From: Moraxellaceae bacterium
Lineage (GTDB): Bacteria > Pseudomonadota > Gammaproteobacteria > Pseudomonadales > Moraxellaceae
Length of the DNA stretch: 8,861 nucleotides
Reading direction: 5' to 3'
Assembly (NCBI GenBank): GCA_014378805.1
Contig: JACMMY010000029.1
Location: 1 to 8,861, forward strand
In this document: positions 1 through 7,221 of the stretch, one piece after another
Layout of the letters: the number at the start of each line of letters is the position of its first letter
How positions within the stretch are numbered: the stretch's first letter is position 1
Translations under genes and position numbers: made by a program
Notes under the pieces: generated by a model
What the model saw: the letters and a program-made list of their open reading frames with translations, nothing else
Told to the model about the DNA's origin: nothing
Databases searched by the model: none

Positions 1-459
1 AAAGCATTAGGTACAGGCGGTTACGCTTGGATTCCTTCTGAACAGTACGTACAAGACCAAGCAGTGATCGTGGATAAAGCGGTTGCTAATGCTGACATCG
101 TGATCACTACCGCATTGATTCCAGGTCGTAATGCACCACGTCTCATTAAAGCGGCAACAGTCGCTAAAATGAAACCAGGCTCGGTTATTCTCGATATGGC
201 AGTAGAAACTGGCGGCAACGTTGAAGGTTCTGTTGTTGGTGAAACTGTCGTGACTGAAAATGGTGTGAAGATTTTGGGTATCCCAAATATTCCAGCAACT
301 TTGGCAACTGAATCATCTGCGCTGTATTCGCGTAATGTCTTTAATTTTGTGTCGACCTTGTTTGATAAAGAAGGCAACTTGCAATTGAATCCTGAAGAAG
401 AGATTCAAAAAGCATTGCTCGTCACTCATGGTGGTCAAGTACTGCTGAAGCGCGGTTAA
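1..459 (+). CDS. pntAA: NAD(P) transhydrogenase subunit alpha part 1 (PntAA), C-terminal fragment
   Basis: Only the last 152 codons are present; the start lies left of the window. PntAA carries domain I, the cytoplasmic NAD(H)-binding part of the proton-pumping transhydrogenase, which passes hydride from NADH to NADP+ at the cost of the proton gradient. In the fragment I see the GTGGYAW segment (residues 4-10), where the mobile loop of domain I lies, then TTALIPGRNAP (36-46), the conserved LDMAVETGGNVEGS stretch (64-77), and GIPNIPATLATESS near 93-106. The protein stops at HGGQVLLKRG with no membrane segments. That is the split form of the alpha subunit, as in Rhodospirillum rubrum and Acinetobacter, unlike the fused E. 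coli PntA. The stop is 10 nt before pntAB, whose Shine-Dalgarno sequence overlaps this stop codon, so the two are co-translated. Confidence 0.95.
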   Translation, partial: KALGTGGYAWIPSEQYVQDQAVIVDKAVANADIVITTALIPGRNAPRLIKAATVAKMKPGSVILDMAVETGGNVEGSVVGETVVTENGVKILGIPNIPATLATESSALYSRNVFNFVSTLFDKEGNLQLNPEEEIQKALLVTHGGQVLLKRG

Positions 460-469
460 GGAGCAAGAC

Positions 470-835
470 ATGAATCCTCAAGTTCTTCCTGAAATCATGA
501 ATCAAGCGGTTGCACATGCTGCAACTGTTCCATTCATTAGTGTATTTACCATTTTCGTAATGGCAATTTTCGTTGGTTACTATGTGGTTTGGGGCGTAAC
601 GCCTGCACTGCACACGCCACTTATGGCGGTGACTAACGCGTTGTCGGGTGTTGTGATCGTCGGTGCAATGTTGCAAGTCGTAAGTAGTGGAACTGGCGCT
701 GATGCGTCAACGTTCCAAGACATTACTCCAACCAGCTTGCTGGGTGCATTTGCCGTATTCTTGGCTAGCATCAACATATTCGGGGGCTTTGCGGTCACCG
801 AACGTATGCTCGCTATGTTCAAGAAAAAGAAATAA
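470..835 (+). CDS. pntAB: NAD(P) transhydrogenase subunit alpha part 2 (PntAB), membrane
   Basis: A 121-residue integral membrane subunit, the alpha-side share of transmembrane domain II through which protons pass. Three hydrophobic helices are visible, at about residues 22-41, 52-72 and 88-108. The highly conserved WGVTPALHTPLMAVTNALSG (41-60) between and into the second helix is diagnostic of the family, as is the IFGGFAVTERMLAMF end followed by a KKKK tail on the cytoplasmic side. The ATG at 470 is preceded by TAAGGAG (457-463), which includes the pntAA stop codon. The stop codon in turn overlaps the AAGGAGA that serves pntB, so the three genes form one tightly coupled operon with subunits made in equal order of assembly. 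Length and motifs are normal for the split-subunit form. Confidence 0.96.
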   Translation: MNPQVLPEIMNQAVAHAATVPFISVFTIFVMAIFVGYYVVWGVTPALHTPLMAVTNALSGVVIVGAMLQVVSSGTGADASTFQDITPTSLLGAFAVFLASINIFGGFAVTERMLAMFKKKK

Positions 836-847
836 GGAGAATACGAA

Positions 848-2260
848 TTGTCAGCACTGCATGATTTTATATCACAATACGCCGATTGGTTTTATTTGAT
901 TGGCGCGGTTTTATTTATTTTGACGCTCCGTGGTTTGTCTAGTCCAAAAACAGCGATTCAAGGTAATCGTTATGGCATGATCGGGATGACCATTGCAGTG
1001 ATCACAACGTTCTTCGTTGTGCCTGCACCAGCAAGTCCAGTTGTGTGGTTAATCATCGCTGCGATGGTTGCGGGTGGTATCATTGGTTTCTATCGCGCAC
1101 GTACTGTTGCGATGACGCATATGCCAGAAACAGTAGCATTGATGCACTCTGCAGTGGGTCTATCTGCGGTTTGTATCGCGATTGCTGCTGTATTGCATCA
1201 AGGCGTTTATCACGACGGCGTGCATCGTTTTGAATTGTTCATTGGTTGTTTCGTTGGTGCGATCACATTTACTGCGTCATTGTTTGCTTACGGCAAATTA
1301 GCGGCAAAGAAATGGGCGAAAACAATGAAAGGTGGCTGGGTTAAACCCGTTCAAGCCATTTTGTTTATCGCAATGCTCGGTTTTGGTATTCACTACTTCA
1401 CAACAGAATCACTCACATCGTTCTGGGCAATGGTTGTTTTGTCTTTAGCGTTTGGTTTTGTGTGGATTGGTCCAATCGGTGGCGGTGATATGCCAGTGGT
1501 TGTGTCTTTGCTGAACTCGTTTTCAGGTTGGGCAGCAGCAGGTATTGGTTTCACTTTGAACAACTCAATGTTGATCATTGCGGGTTCATTGGTGGGTTCT
1601 TCAGGTGCGATTCTGTCGTATGTGATGTGCCGCGCGATGAATCGTTCATTGTTTAACGTATTGTTCGGTGGCTTTGGTGCCGCAGCAGTTGCTTCAACTG
1701 CGACTGGCGATCAAAAGCAAAAGAACTATCGTTCAGGTTCAGCAGAAGATGCTGGCTTCTTGATGTCAAATGCGGATAGCGTGGTCATCGTACCAGGTTA
1801 CGGTATGGCTCAAGCACGTGCGCAAAATGCGGTGAAAGAACTTGCTGATACCCTGAAAGAAAAAGGCGTAAAAGTACGTTTTGCGATTCATCCAGTTGCG
1901 GGTCGTATGCCAGGTCATATGAACGTTTTGCTCGCTGAAGCAGCTGTTCCATACGAAGACATTCTCGAAATGGACGAGATTAACTCGGACTTTGCGGGTA
2001 CTGATGTGGTTTTAGTCATTGGCGCAAACGACGTGGTTAACCCAGCGGCAAAAGATGATCCAAGTTCACCGATTTACGGCATGCCGATTCTTGAAGCCAA
2101 CAAAGCACGCACGATCATGATCATCAAGCGTTCAATGGCAACAGGATACGCAGGTCTAGACAATGATTTGTTCTACATGGACAAATCTATGATGATCTTC
2201 GGTGACGCTAAGAAAGTGATTGAAGAGATGTTTAAAGCAGTTAATGGCGGCGGTCATTAA
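848..2260 (+). CDS. pntB: NAD(P) transhydrogenase subunit beta (PntB)
   Basis: A 470-residue protein, close to the 462 of E. coli PntB. The first ~285 residues are the beta share of membrane domain II, with repeated hydrophobic helices. His91, in AMTHMPETVALMHS, falls where the proton-channel histidine of E. coli PntB is known, and Asn223 in LLNSFSGWAAAGIGF corresponds to its conserved asparagine. The C-terminal domain III binds NADP(H): VVIVPGYGMAQARAQ (312-326), HPVAGRMPGHMNVLL (348-362), GANDVVNPAA (392-401), IKRSMATGYAG (426-436). The start is TTG at 848. It fits because AAGGAGA (834-840) sits 7-8 nt upstream, overlaps the pntAB stop, and gives the family's usual short N-terminus; no ATG offers this. 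It is the last gene of the operon and is followed by an intrinsic terminator. Confidence 0.96.
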   Translation: MSALHDFISQYADWFYLIGAVLFILTLRGLSSPKTAIQGNRYGMIGMTIAVITTFFVVPAPASPVVWLIIAAMVAGGIIGFYRARTVAMTHMPETVALMHSAVGLSAVCIAIAAVLHQGVYHDGVHRFELFIGCFVGAITFTASLFAYGKLAAKKWAKTMKGGWVKPVQAILFIAMLGFGIHYFTTESLTSFWAMVVLSLAFGFVWIGPIGGGDMPVVVSLLNSFSGWAAAGIGFTLNNSMLIIAGSLVGSSGAILSYVMCRAMNRSLFNVLFGGFGAAAVASTATGDQKQKNYRSGSAEDAGFLMSNADSVVIVPGYGMAQARAQNAVKELADTLKEKGVKVRFAIHPVAGRMPGHMNVLLAEAAVPYEDILEMDEINSDFAGTDVVLVIGANDVVNPAAKDDPSSPIYGMPILEANKARTIMIIKRSMATGYAGLDNDLFYMDKSMMIFGDAKKVIEEMFKAVNGGGH

Positions 2261-2293
2261 TTTTTAATCATTGATTCATTATCTTTTTTATAG

Positions 2294-2323
2294 AAGCCGT
2301 CCTTTTTTAAGGGCGGTTTTTTT
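2294..2323 (+). terminator. Rho-independent terminator of the pnt operon
   Basis: The arms CCGTCCTT (2297-2304) and AAGGGCGG (2309-2316) form an 8-bp stem with one G-U pair and a TTTT loop, followed directly by seven T residues (2317-2323). Flanking A and T bases extend the stem weakly. It lies 33 nt past the pntB stop and separates the pnt operon from the downstream symporter. Confidence 0.85.
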
Positions 2324-2369
2324 AGATAAGATTAGTTGTTTATGCGATTGTTTTTATGAAAATCGAGCT

Positions 2370-2422
2370 CTAAGTATTTAATGTACTTAGGTGTTGGACT
2401 ATTTTTTGCTAGATTTTTCTAG
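2370..2422. promoter_or_regulatory. Two short inverted repeats upstream of the symporter gene
   Basis: CTAAGTA (2370-2376) and TACTTAG (2384-2390) are perfect 7-bp arms around a 7-nt spacer. A second pair, CTAGA (2409-2413) and TCTAG (2418-2422), lies 19 nt further on around TTTT. Both sit in the 139 nt between the pnt terminator and the symporter start, where its promoter must be. A TTTAAT hexamer (2377-2382) inside the first repeat resembles a -10 box, but I see no good -35 partner. They could be operators for a substrate-responsive regulator, or leader hairpins. This is inference from position and symmetry only. Confidence 0.3.
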
Positions 2423-2474
2423 ACGTAACGAACCACTATTTTACGATTTACCATATTGAGTTGTGAGTGTTGAT

Positions 2475-3974
2475 ATGTCGATACTATTTGGGTTTGTCAT
2501 TGCGTATTGGGTTGTCTCGATTGGTATCGGGCTATGGGCGGGTCGTTTAGTTAAGAATTCGAGAGACTTTGCAATTGCGGGTCGTAACTTGCCATTTTAT
2601 GTGGTCACTGCGACGGTATTTGCGACATGGTTTGGTTCAGAGACTGTACTTGGTATTCCTGCGACCTTTTTACAGGGCGGCTTAAATAGTATTGTGGCAG
2701 ATCCGTTTGGCGCTTCGTTATGTTTGATCTTGGTTGGTTTGTTTTTTGCTGCGCCGCTTTATCGCATGAAACTACTCACCATTGGTGATTTTTATAAACT
2801 ACGTTACGGCTCTAAAGTTGAGTTGATGACTACAGTTGCAATTATCATCTCCTATCTCGGTTGGGTCGGTGCACAAATTACTGCGTTGGGTTTGGTTTTC
2901 AACCTACTTTCTGACGGTAGTATTACCACAGTGCAAGGTATGTGGATTGGTTCGATGACCATTCTGATCTATACGTTTTTCGGTGGCATGTGGGCAGTTG
3001 CGATTACAGATTTCATTCAGATGATTGTGATTGTCTTGGGAATGATCTGGATTGGTGGTGAGATTTCAGGTCAAGTTGGTGGTGTGGGTGTGATTGCGCA
3101 ACATGCGTATGACGCTGGCAAATTTAATTTCTGGCCTGATGGTAATTTCGCAGCGGTTGCAGGATTCATTGCGGCATGGGGTACTCTGATGTTTGGCTCG
3201 ATGCCACAACAAGACGTTTTCCAGCGCGTTCAGTCGGCAAAAACCATCAACATTGCAGTCTGGGCAACCGTGCTTGGTGGTGTGATGTATTTTGTTTTTG
3301 CTTTTATTCCTATGTTCTTGGCATATTCGGCTACCTTGATAGATCCGACAATGGTTGCGCGTCTCATTGATACCGATCCACAAAAGATCCTGCCGACTTT
3401 AGTGATGACTAAAGCACCGTTAATTGCTCAAATTTTATTCTTTGGTGCATTGTTGTCTGCGATTAAAAGTTGTGCGTCCGCCACATTGTTAGCACCTTCA
3501 GTGATGTTTGCTGAAAATATCTTGAAACCAAGGTTTCCAGCAATGAAGGACAAACAATTACTTCTTACTATGCGAATTGTGACGGTTTGCTTCACAATTA
3601 TCGTGACTTTATATGCGATGTACTCTAAAGCCAGTATTTTTAAAATGGTCGAGAATGCGTATCAAGTGACTTTGGTTGCGGCGTTTATTCCATTACTTTG
3701 CGGCGTATATTGGTCTAAGGCGACCAATCAAGGCGCTTTGTTTGCGATCTTTATGGGTTTAACGACTTGGATTACGATGCTTATCGGTCCAGCTTTTGTT
3801 GAACCGCTGCAAGTGCTGACACCTCAGGGCGTAGGCGTGATTGCAAGTGCATTAGGCATGATCATTGGTTCACTCATTCCGCAGTACGCATCTCATGATC
3901 CGCATATTCATCATAAGTTGAAGAGTGGTGAGCACTTGCGGGAGCGTGAAGCAAAAATTGCAGCGCGTAGTTAA
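2475..3974 (+). CDS. Sodium:solute symporter (SSS family), substrate unknown
   Basis: A 499-residue polytopic inner-membrane transporter of the SSS family, which couples uptake of a small solute to Na+ entry. From the ATG, the sequence shows about 13 hydrophobic segments. The SSS signature FFGGMWAVAITDFIQMIVIVLG lies at about residues 168-189. ATVFATWFGSETVLG (46-60) in the first helices and LLSAIKSCASATLLAPS (326-342) are where Na+- and substrate-site residues lie in the family. The tail is hydrophilic and charged. The substrate cannot be read from sequence; proline, pantothenate, sugars and carboxylates are all known in the family. An in-frame GTG at 2463 would add MSVD. I prefer ATG 2475 because GTGAG (2463-2467) is then 7 nt upstream, whereas the GTG has no usable ribosome site; both are weak. 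It is a single-gene unit between two terminators. Confidence 0.9.
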   Translation: MSILFGFVIAYWVVSIGIGLWAGRLVKNSRDFAIAGRNLPFYVVTATVFATWFGSETVLGIPATFLQGGLNSIVADPFGASLCLILVGLFFAAPLYRMKLLTIGDFYKLRYGSKVELMTTVAIIISYLGWVGAQITALGLVFNLLSDGSITTVQGMWIGSMTILIYTFFGGMWAVAITDFIQMIVIVLGMIWIGGEISGQVGGVGVIAQHAYDAGKFNFWPDGNFAAVAGFIAAWGTLMFGSMPQQDVFQRVQSAKTINIAVWATVLGGVMYFVFAFIPMFLAYSATLIDPTMVARLIDTDPQKILPTLVMTKAPLIAQILFFGALLSAIKSCASATLLAPSVMFAENILKPRFPAMKDKQLLLTMRIVTVCFTIIVTLYAMYSKASIFKMVENAYQVTLVAAFIPLLCGVYWSKATNQGALFAIFMGLTTWITMLIGPAFVEPLQVLTPQGVGVIASALGMIIGSLIPQYASHDPHIHHKLKSGEHLREREAKIAARS

Positions 3975-3980
3975 TCATGA

Positions 3981-4021
3981 AAAATAAAGATCCCGTACTT
4001 AATGTACGGGATCTTTATTTT
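3981..4021. terminator. Bidirectional terminator between symporter and queE
   Basis: An 18-bp uninterrupted perfect stem: 3981-3998 pairs with 4004-4021 around the 5-nt loop TTAAT. The GC-rich core is GATCCCGTAC / GTACGGGATC, and the outer arms are AAAATAAA / TTTATTTT, so each strand ends in a U-rich arm. It lies 6 nt past the symporter stop and 23 nt past the queE stop, and can end transcription of both convergent units. Confidence 0.92.
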
Positions 4022-4044
4022 GAAAGTAAGTTTTTTTTAAAAAT

Positions 4045-4752
4045 TTATCGCCCAGCTTCATCTTGCCAAAGTAACTTATGCAACTGTAGTTGAAATCGCA
4101 CAGGTAGTTTATCTTCGACAATCCAATCGGCTAATTCGCGTGCAATCTTTGGCAGCCCAACTTGCCCCGCTTCAATTGCAAATGATGGTGAAAACCAGAC
4201 TTCGCCAACGAGTTGATCCAGCGCATGTTGTTTGAGCATCTCGCGAGACCACTCATAATCACTACGACTAGTAATCACAAATTTGATTTGATCATGTTTG
4301 GAAAGTAAGGGTAGGTTGGATAATAAATTGCGCTTCATTTCACCAGAATCAGGCGTTTTTAAATCAACCACGCGCGATACGCGGGCATCAACTTGCGACA
4401 CATCTATTGCACCCGATGTTTCAAGCGAAACAATATATCCTGCATCACATAATGTTTTGAGCAGTGGAATACAATTAGGTTGTGCTAACGGCTCGCCTCC
4501 AGTCACGCAGATATGCTTCACTTGATCACCATGTGACTTCACTTCCGTCACAATCTCATCCAACGCAATACGCGTACCGCCTTCAAATGCGTACGCAGTA
4601 TCGCAATACGTGCAACGTAATGGACAACCTGTTAGGCGGACGAACACTGTGGGATAGCCCGAATCACGGGCTTCACCTTGTAGCGAATAGAAAATTTCGG
4701 TGATGCGCAGCCCAGCGGCTGGATCAGTGACGGGAATTTGAGTCGAGCGCAA
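4045..4752 (-). CDS. queE: 7-carboxy-7-deazaguanine synthase (QueE)
   Basis: A 235-residue radical-SAM enzyme that converts 6-carboxytetrahydropterin to 7-carboxy-7-deazaguanine in the pathway to preQ0 and queuosine, the modified base at tRNA wobble position 34. The cluster-binding motif is CPLRCTYC: Cys43, Cys47 and Cys50, a CxxxCxxC spacing that binds the 4Fe-4S cluster. The SAM-binding TGGEP is at 84-88, and the family N-terminus ITEIFYSLQGEA is at 17-28. ETSGAIDV and VVDLKTPDSGE follow in the usual order. The start is TTG (4752-4750), chosen because the family N-terminus needs it, no ATG exists before residue 138, and AAGG lies 11 nt upstream. The frame stays open further up, so a longer form is possible. 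It begins 37 nt after accC on the same strand and may be read through from it or from its own promoter. No preQ1 riboswitch is visible. Confidence 0.93.
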   Translation of the reverse strand: MRSTQIPVTDPAAGLRITEIFYSLQGEARDSGYPTVFVRLTGCPLRCTYCDTAYAFEGGTRIALDEIVTEVKSHGDQVKHICVTGGEPLAQPNCIPLLKTLCDAGYIVSLETSGAIDVSQVDARVSRVVDLKTPDSGEMKRNLLSNLPLLSKHDQIKFVITSRSDYEWSREMLKQHALDQLVGEVWFSPSFAIEAGQVGLPKIARELADWIVEDKLPVRFQLQLHKLLWQDEAGR

Positions 4753-4784
4753 GCGGTTAATTGCCTTATTCAGATGTTCGAAGC

Positions 4785-4797
4785 CTGTATTATACAG
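4785..4797 (-). promoter_or_regulatory. Candidate -10 box of queE inside a 13-bp palindrome
   Basis: On the minus strand a perfect TATAAT (4794 to 4789) overlaps the accC stop codon and would start transcription about 30 nt before the queE TTG. It sits in an inverted repeat, CTGTAT and ATACAG around one base (4785-4797). No good -35 hexamer lies 16-18 nt upstream, so this is a tentative call. The symmetry could be an operator or chance. Confidence 0.35.
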
Positions 4798-6187
4798 ACT
4801 CCACCAATAAACGCTTTTCTAAATCGTGAATGTCTACGGCTTGATGATTAAATACATGATCAACTAAGATCACATCACGATGCAGTGGAATATTGGTTTT
4901 TACACCTTCAATAATGATTTCATCTAAGGCTTGTCGCGTGCGTGCAAGGGCAGTCGCACGGTCTTTACCATGCACAATCAGTTTTGCAATCAATGAATCA
5001 TAGCAATGTGGAATCACATAACCATTATATAAATGTGAATCTACTCGTACGCCAGCACCGCCGGGTGCATGAAATTGAGTGACTTTACCCGGGGATGGCG
5101 CAAAGGTTTTTGGATCTTCTGCATTGATCCGGCATTCGATCGCATGACCACGTTCAACGATATCTTCTTGTTGTAAGTTAAGACCTAACCCAGAAGCAAT
5201 ACGAATTTGTTGTTCAACAATATCTACGCCAGTAATGCATTCAGTCACTGGATGTTCAACCTGAACACGAGTATTCATTTCAATAAAGAAGTATTGATTA
5301 TTCTCGAATAAGAACTCAAATGTTCCTGCGCCGCGATATTGCATATCCTGACACGCACGTACGCAAGCTGCCAAAATATCTGCGCGTGCGTTTTCTGGTA
5401 AATTGGGGGCAGGGGCTTCTTCGAGCACTTTCTGATGACGACGTTGTAATGAGCAATCGCGATCATATAAATGAATTGCATGACCCGCGCCATCGCCAAG
5501 GACTTGAACTTCAACATGACGAGGCGTTTGTAGAAAGCGCTCCATATAGACGGTTTCATCGTTAAACCACATGCGTGCTTCATTCTGTGCAGATTGAACC
5601 GCCTCAATAAGATCTTCCGATTTCAGCACAATGCGCATCCCGCGACCGCCACCGCCAGAAGCTGCTTTAACAATCAATGGAAAACCAATTTTAAGAGATT
5701 CATCAATTGCATTGTCTGATGTTATCGCTGTGTTCGAACCGGGAACAGTGGGTACACCACTTTTTTTCATTGCACTGATGGCAGAAACTTTATTACCCAT
5801 CAAGCGGATATGTTCAGGACGTGGACCAATAAAAACCAACCCTGCATTTTCAATCGCTTCTGCGAAATGAGCATTTTCTGACAAAAAACCATAACCTGGA
5901 TGAATGGCATCTGCGCCCGTCAATTCAGCAGCAGTCAAAATTGCATTCACATTTAAATAGCTATCTTTGCTGGCGCTAGGGCCGATACAAATGGCTTCAT
6001 CGACAAACCGTAAATGCATTAATTCACTATCGGCAGTGGAGTAAACGCCGACAGTTTTAATGCCTAAAGTACGGCAAGCACGTGCAATACGTAAGGCAAT
6101 CTCGCCTCGATTAGCAATCAGAATTTTACGTAGAAAAGGCTTTTCTAGTGTTGTTGTAGTTTCAGAATGAAGGGCTTGAGACGACAT
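4790..6187 (-). CDS. accC: Biotin carboxylase, acetyl-CoA carboxylase subunit AccC
   Basis: A 465-residue ATP-grasp enzyme that carboxylates the biotin carried on AccB, the first half-reaction in making malonyl-CoA for fatty-acid synthesis in the cytoplasm. The N-terminal biotin-carboxylase domain starts at KILIANRGEIALRIARAC (21-38). HPGYGFLSEN is at 96-105, the glycine-rich ATP loop KAASGGGGRGM at 174-184, HVEVQVLGD at 224-232, and the catalytic EMNTRVQVEHPVTE at 303-316. The C-terminal domain includes the AIECRINAEDP and APSPGKVTQF stretches. E. coli AccC has 449 residues and starts five residues before IANRGEI; here an extra ~18 polar residues rich in Ser and Thr precede it. There is no internal ATG, GTG or TTG to remove them. 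The ATG at 6187 has AGGA 8 nt upstream, overlapping the end of accB (gap 5 nt), so the two are translationally linked. Confidence 0.97.
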   Translation of the reverse strand: MSSQALHSETTTTLEKPFLRKILIANRGEIALRIARACRTLGIKTVGVYSTADSELMHLRFVDEAICIGPSASKDSYLNVNAILTAAELTGADAIHPGYGFLSENAHFAEAIENAGLVFIGPRPEHIRLMGNKVSAISAMKKSGVPTVPGSNTAITSDNAIDESLKIGFPLIVKAASGGGGRGMRIVLKSEDLIEAVQSAQNEARMWFNDETVYMERFLQTPRHVEVQVLGDGAGHAIHLYDRDCSLQRRHQKVLEEAPAPNLPENARADILAACVRACQDMQYRGAGTFEFLFENNQYFFIEMNTRVQVEHPVTECITGVDIVEQQIRIASGLGLNLQQEDIVERGHAIECRINAEDPKTFAPSPGKVTQFHAPGGAGVRVDSHLYNGYVIPHCYDSLIAKLIVHGKDRATALARTRQALDEIIIEGVKTNIPLHRDVILVDHVFNHQAVDIHDLEKRLLVESV

Positions 6188-6192
6188 TCGGC

Positions 6193-6618
6193 TTAATCCT
6201 GTAAACGAATCAAAGGCTGACCAAATTGAACAACATCACTATTTTTAGCCAGTATTTCAGCAACTACGCCACTCTGTGTTGCCTCAACAGGATTCATGAT
6301 TTTCATGGCTTCAATAATACCAATTTGATCGCCAGCGTTTATTTTTTGACCGACTTTAACAAAAGAGGGCTCACCTGGATTCTGTGCAGCATAAAACACA
6401 CCAACCATCGGTGAAGTTTCGATACGGCCTTGTGGAGTGCTCACTGATGAATTTGTGTTTGGTGTGCGTGGCAGTATTGAGATGGTTTGTGGCTGCTCTA
6501 TGCTTTTGGCTATGCGCCGAGTTAAGGCAATCGATTGATCACCTTCTTTAACTTCAATCGCTTCCAAGTCTGATTCAATCATGAGTTCAATCAGTTTTTT
6601 AATCTTACGGATATCCAT
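6193..6618 (-). CDS. accB: Biotin carboxyl carrier protein AccB
   Basis: A 141-residue carrier that holds biotin and moves the carboxyl group from AccC to the carboxyltransferase AccA/AccD, which are not in this window. The N-terminal helix MDIRKIKKLIELMIESDLEAIEVKEG (1-26) is the conserved AccC-contact region. A linker rich in Pro, Ser and Thr (about 41-66) is shorter than in E. coli (156 residues total). The biotinyl domain follows, with SPMVGVFY (69-76), the bacterial thumb segment NPGEPSFVKVG (80-90), and the biotinylation motif EAMKIMN (103-109), in which Lys106 is the acceptor. Ile replaces the commoner second Met, which is tolerated in the family. It lies downstream of aroQ on the same strand with a 153-nt gap, and directly upstream of accC. 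Confidence 0.96.
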   Translation of the reverse strand: MDIRKIKKLIELMIESDLEAIEVKEGDQSIALTRRIAKSIEQPQTISILPRTPNTNSSVSTPQGRIETSPMVGVFYAAQNPGEPSFVKVGQKINAGDQIGIIEAMKIMNPVEATQSGVVAEILAKNSDVVQFGQPLIRLQD

Positions 6619-6662
6619 TTTTAGTCTCGGCCCAAATCAAAGCTTTAGTCAATCGTCAAAGT

Positions 6663-6692
6663 ACAATATTTTTCTGCGGTGGATCATCTCAA
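6663..6692 (-). promoter_or_regulatory. Candidate sigma-70 promoter for accBC
   Basis: On the minus strand TTGAGA (6692-6687; 5 of 6 to consensus) and TATTGT (6668-6663; 4 of 6) are 18 bp apart. The predicted start near 6656 leaves a leader of about 38 nt before accB. A promoter is expected in the 153-nt gap between aroQ and accB, because no terminator is visible there but the spacing is too wide for simple coupling. Other AT-rich hexamers such as TATATA nearby are alternatives. Confidence 0.35.
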
Positions 6693-6771
6693 TTTATATA
6701 CAGCACATCACTGGCAGAGATTTACAATTTGTTGTGAAGTTGTTTCTCACTCAAAATGAGTTCAATAAAAA

Positions 6772-7221
6772 TCATATTTTTTGTGAATTCATTGTGTCAA
6801 TGACATATTTCAATGCCGCATCATATCCAGCAGCGCCTAGACCACTGATAACAGCGATTGCTTTATCTGCAAGAAATGAGTGATGTCGAAATGATTCACG
6901 TGCGTAGACATTTGATAAGTGAACTTCTATAAATGGTTTCTCCGCCGCAGCTAAGGCATCACGTAAACCGATAGAAGTGTGGGTGAGTGCAGCTGCGTTT
7001 ATAATAATAAAACGAGTACCATCTACGCGCGTTTGATGAATACGATCAATCAATGCGCCTTCCCAATTACTTTGTAAATTTTCGAGTTGGTATCCTGCGG
7101 TTTGCGCTTGTTTTGTTAGCGATGAATTAATTTCATTCAAAGTAATATGGCCGTACAATGTCGGTTCACGTTGTCCCAAAAGATTGAGATTGGGACCATG
7201 TAATATCAGAATATCGACCAT
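6772..7221 (-). CDS. aroQ: 3-dehydroquinate dehydratase, type II (AroQ)
   Basis: A 149-residue type II dehydroquinase, the usual length of ~145-150, active as a dodecamer in the cytoplasm. It dehydrates 3-dehydroquinate to 3-dehydroshikimate, the third step of the shikimate pathway. Family motifs run in order: ILHGPNLNLLGQREP (6-20), TLYG (21-24), LQSNWEGALIDRIH (49-62), IINAAALTHTSIGLRDAL (73-90), IEVHLSNVYARESFR (98-112). The known active-site set is present: Arg18, Tyr23, Asn75, His81, His101, Arg108, Arg112. NAAALTHTS has Ala where many homologues have Pro, as in the NAGGLTHTS of the mycobacterial enzyme, so function should be intact. The ATG at 7221 has a strong AGGAG 8 nt upstream. It is the first gene of the aroQ-accB-accC-queE cluster. 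Confidence 0.96.
   Translation of the reverse strand: MVDILILHGPNLNLLGQREPTLYGHITLNEINSSLTKQAQTAGYQLENLQSNWEGALIDRIHQTRVDGTRFIIINAAALTHTSIGLRDALAAAEKPFIEVHLSNVYARESFRHHSFLADKAIAVISGLGAAGYDAALKYVIDTMNSQKI

Noticed and set aside
422..822. Minus-strand open frames opposite pntAB and the end of pntAA
   Set aside because: They lie antisense to genes with clear family motifs, have no ribosome sites, and their translations show no recognisable domain.
4785..4797. CTGTATTATACAG as a LexA (SOS) box
   Set aside because: The arms CTG and CAG are 7 bp apart, not the 10 bp of the enteric LexA site, and there is no DNA-repair gene beside it.
5275..5607. 110-codon minus-strand frame inside accC in another frame
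   Set aside because: It overlaps the ATP-grasp domain of accC entirely and has no independent start signal.
6749..6761. ACTCA/TGAGT hairpin just after aroQ as a terminator
   Set aside because: A 5-bp stem with a 3-nt loop and no T-run on the minus strand cannot be supported as a terminator.
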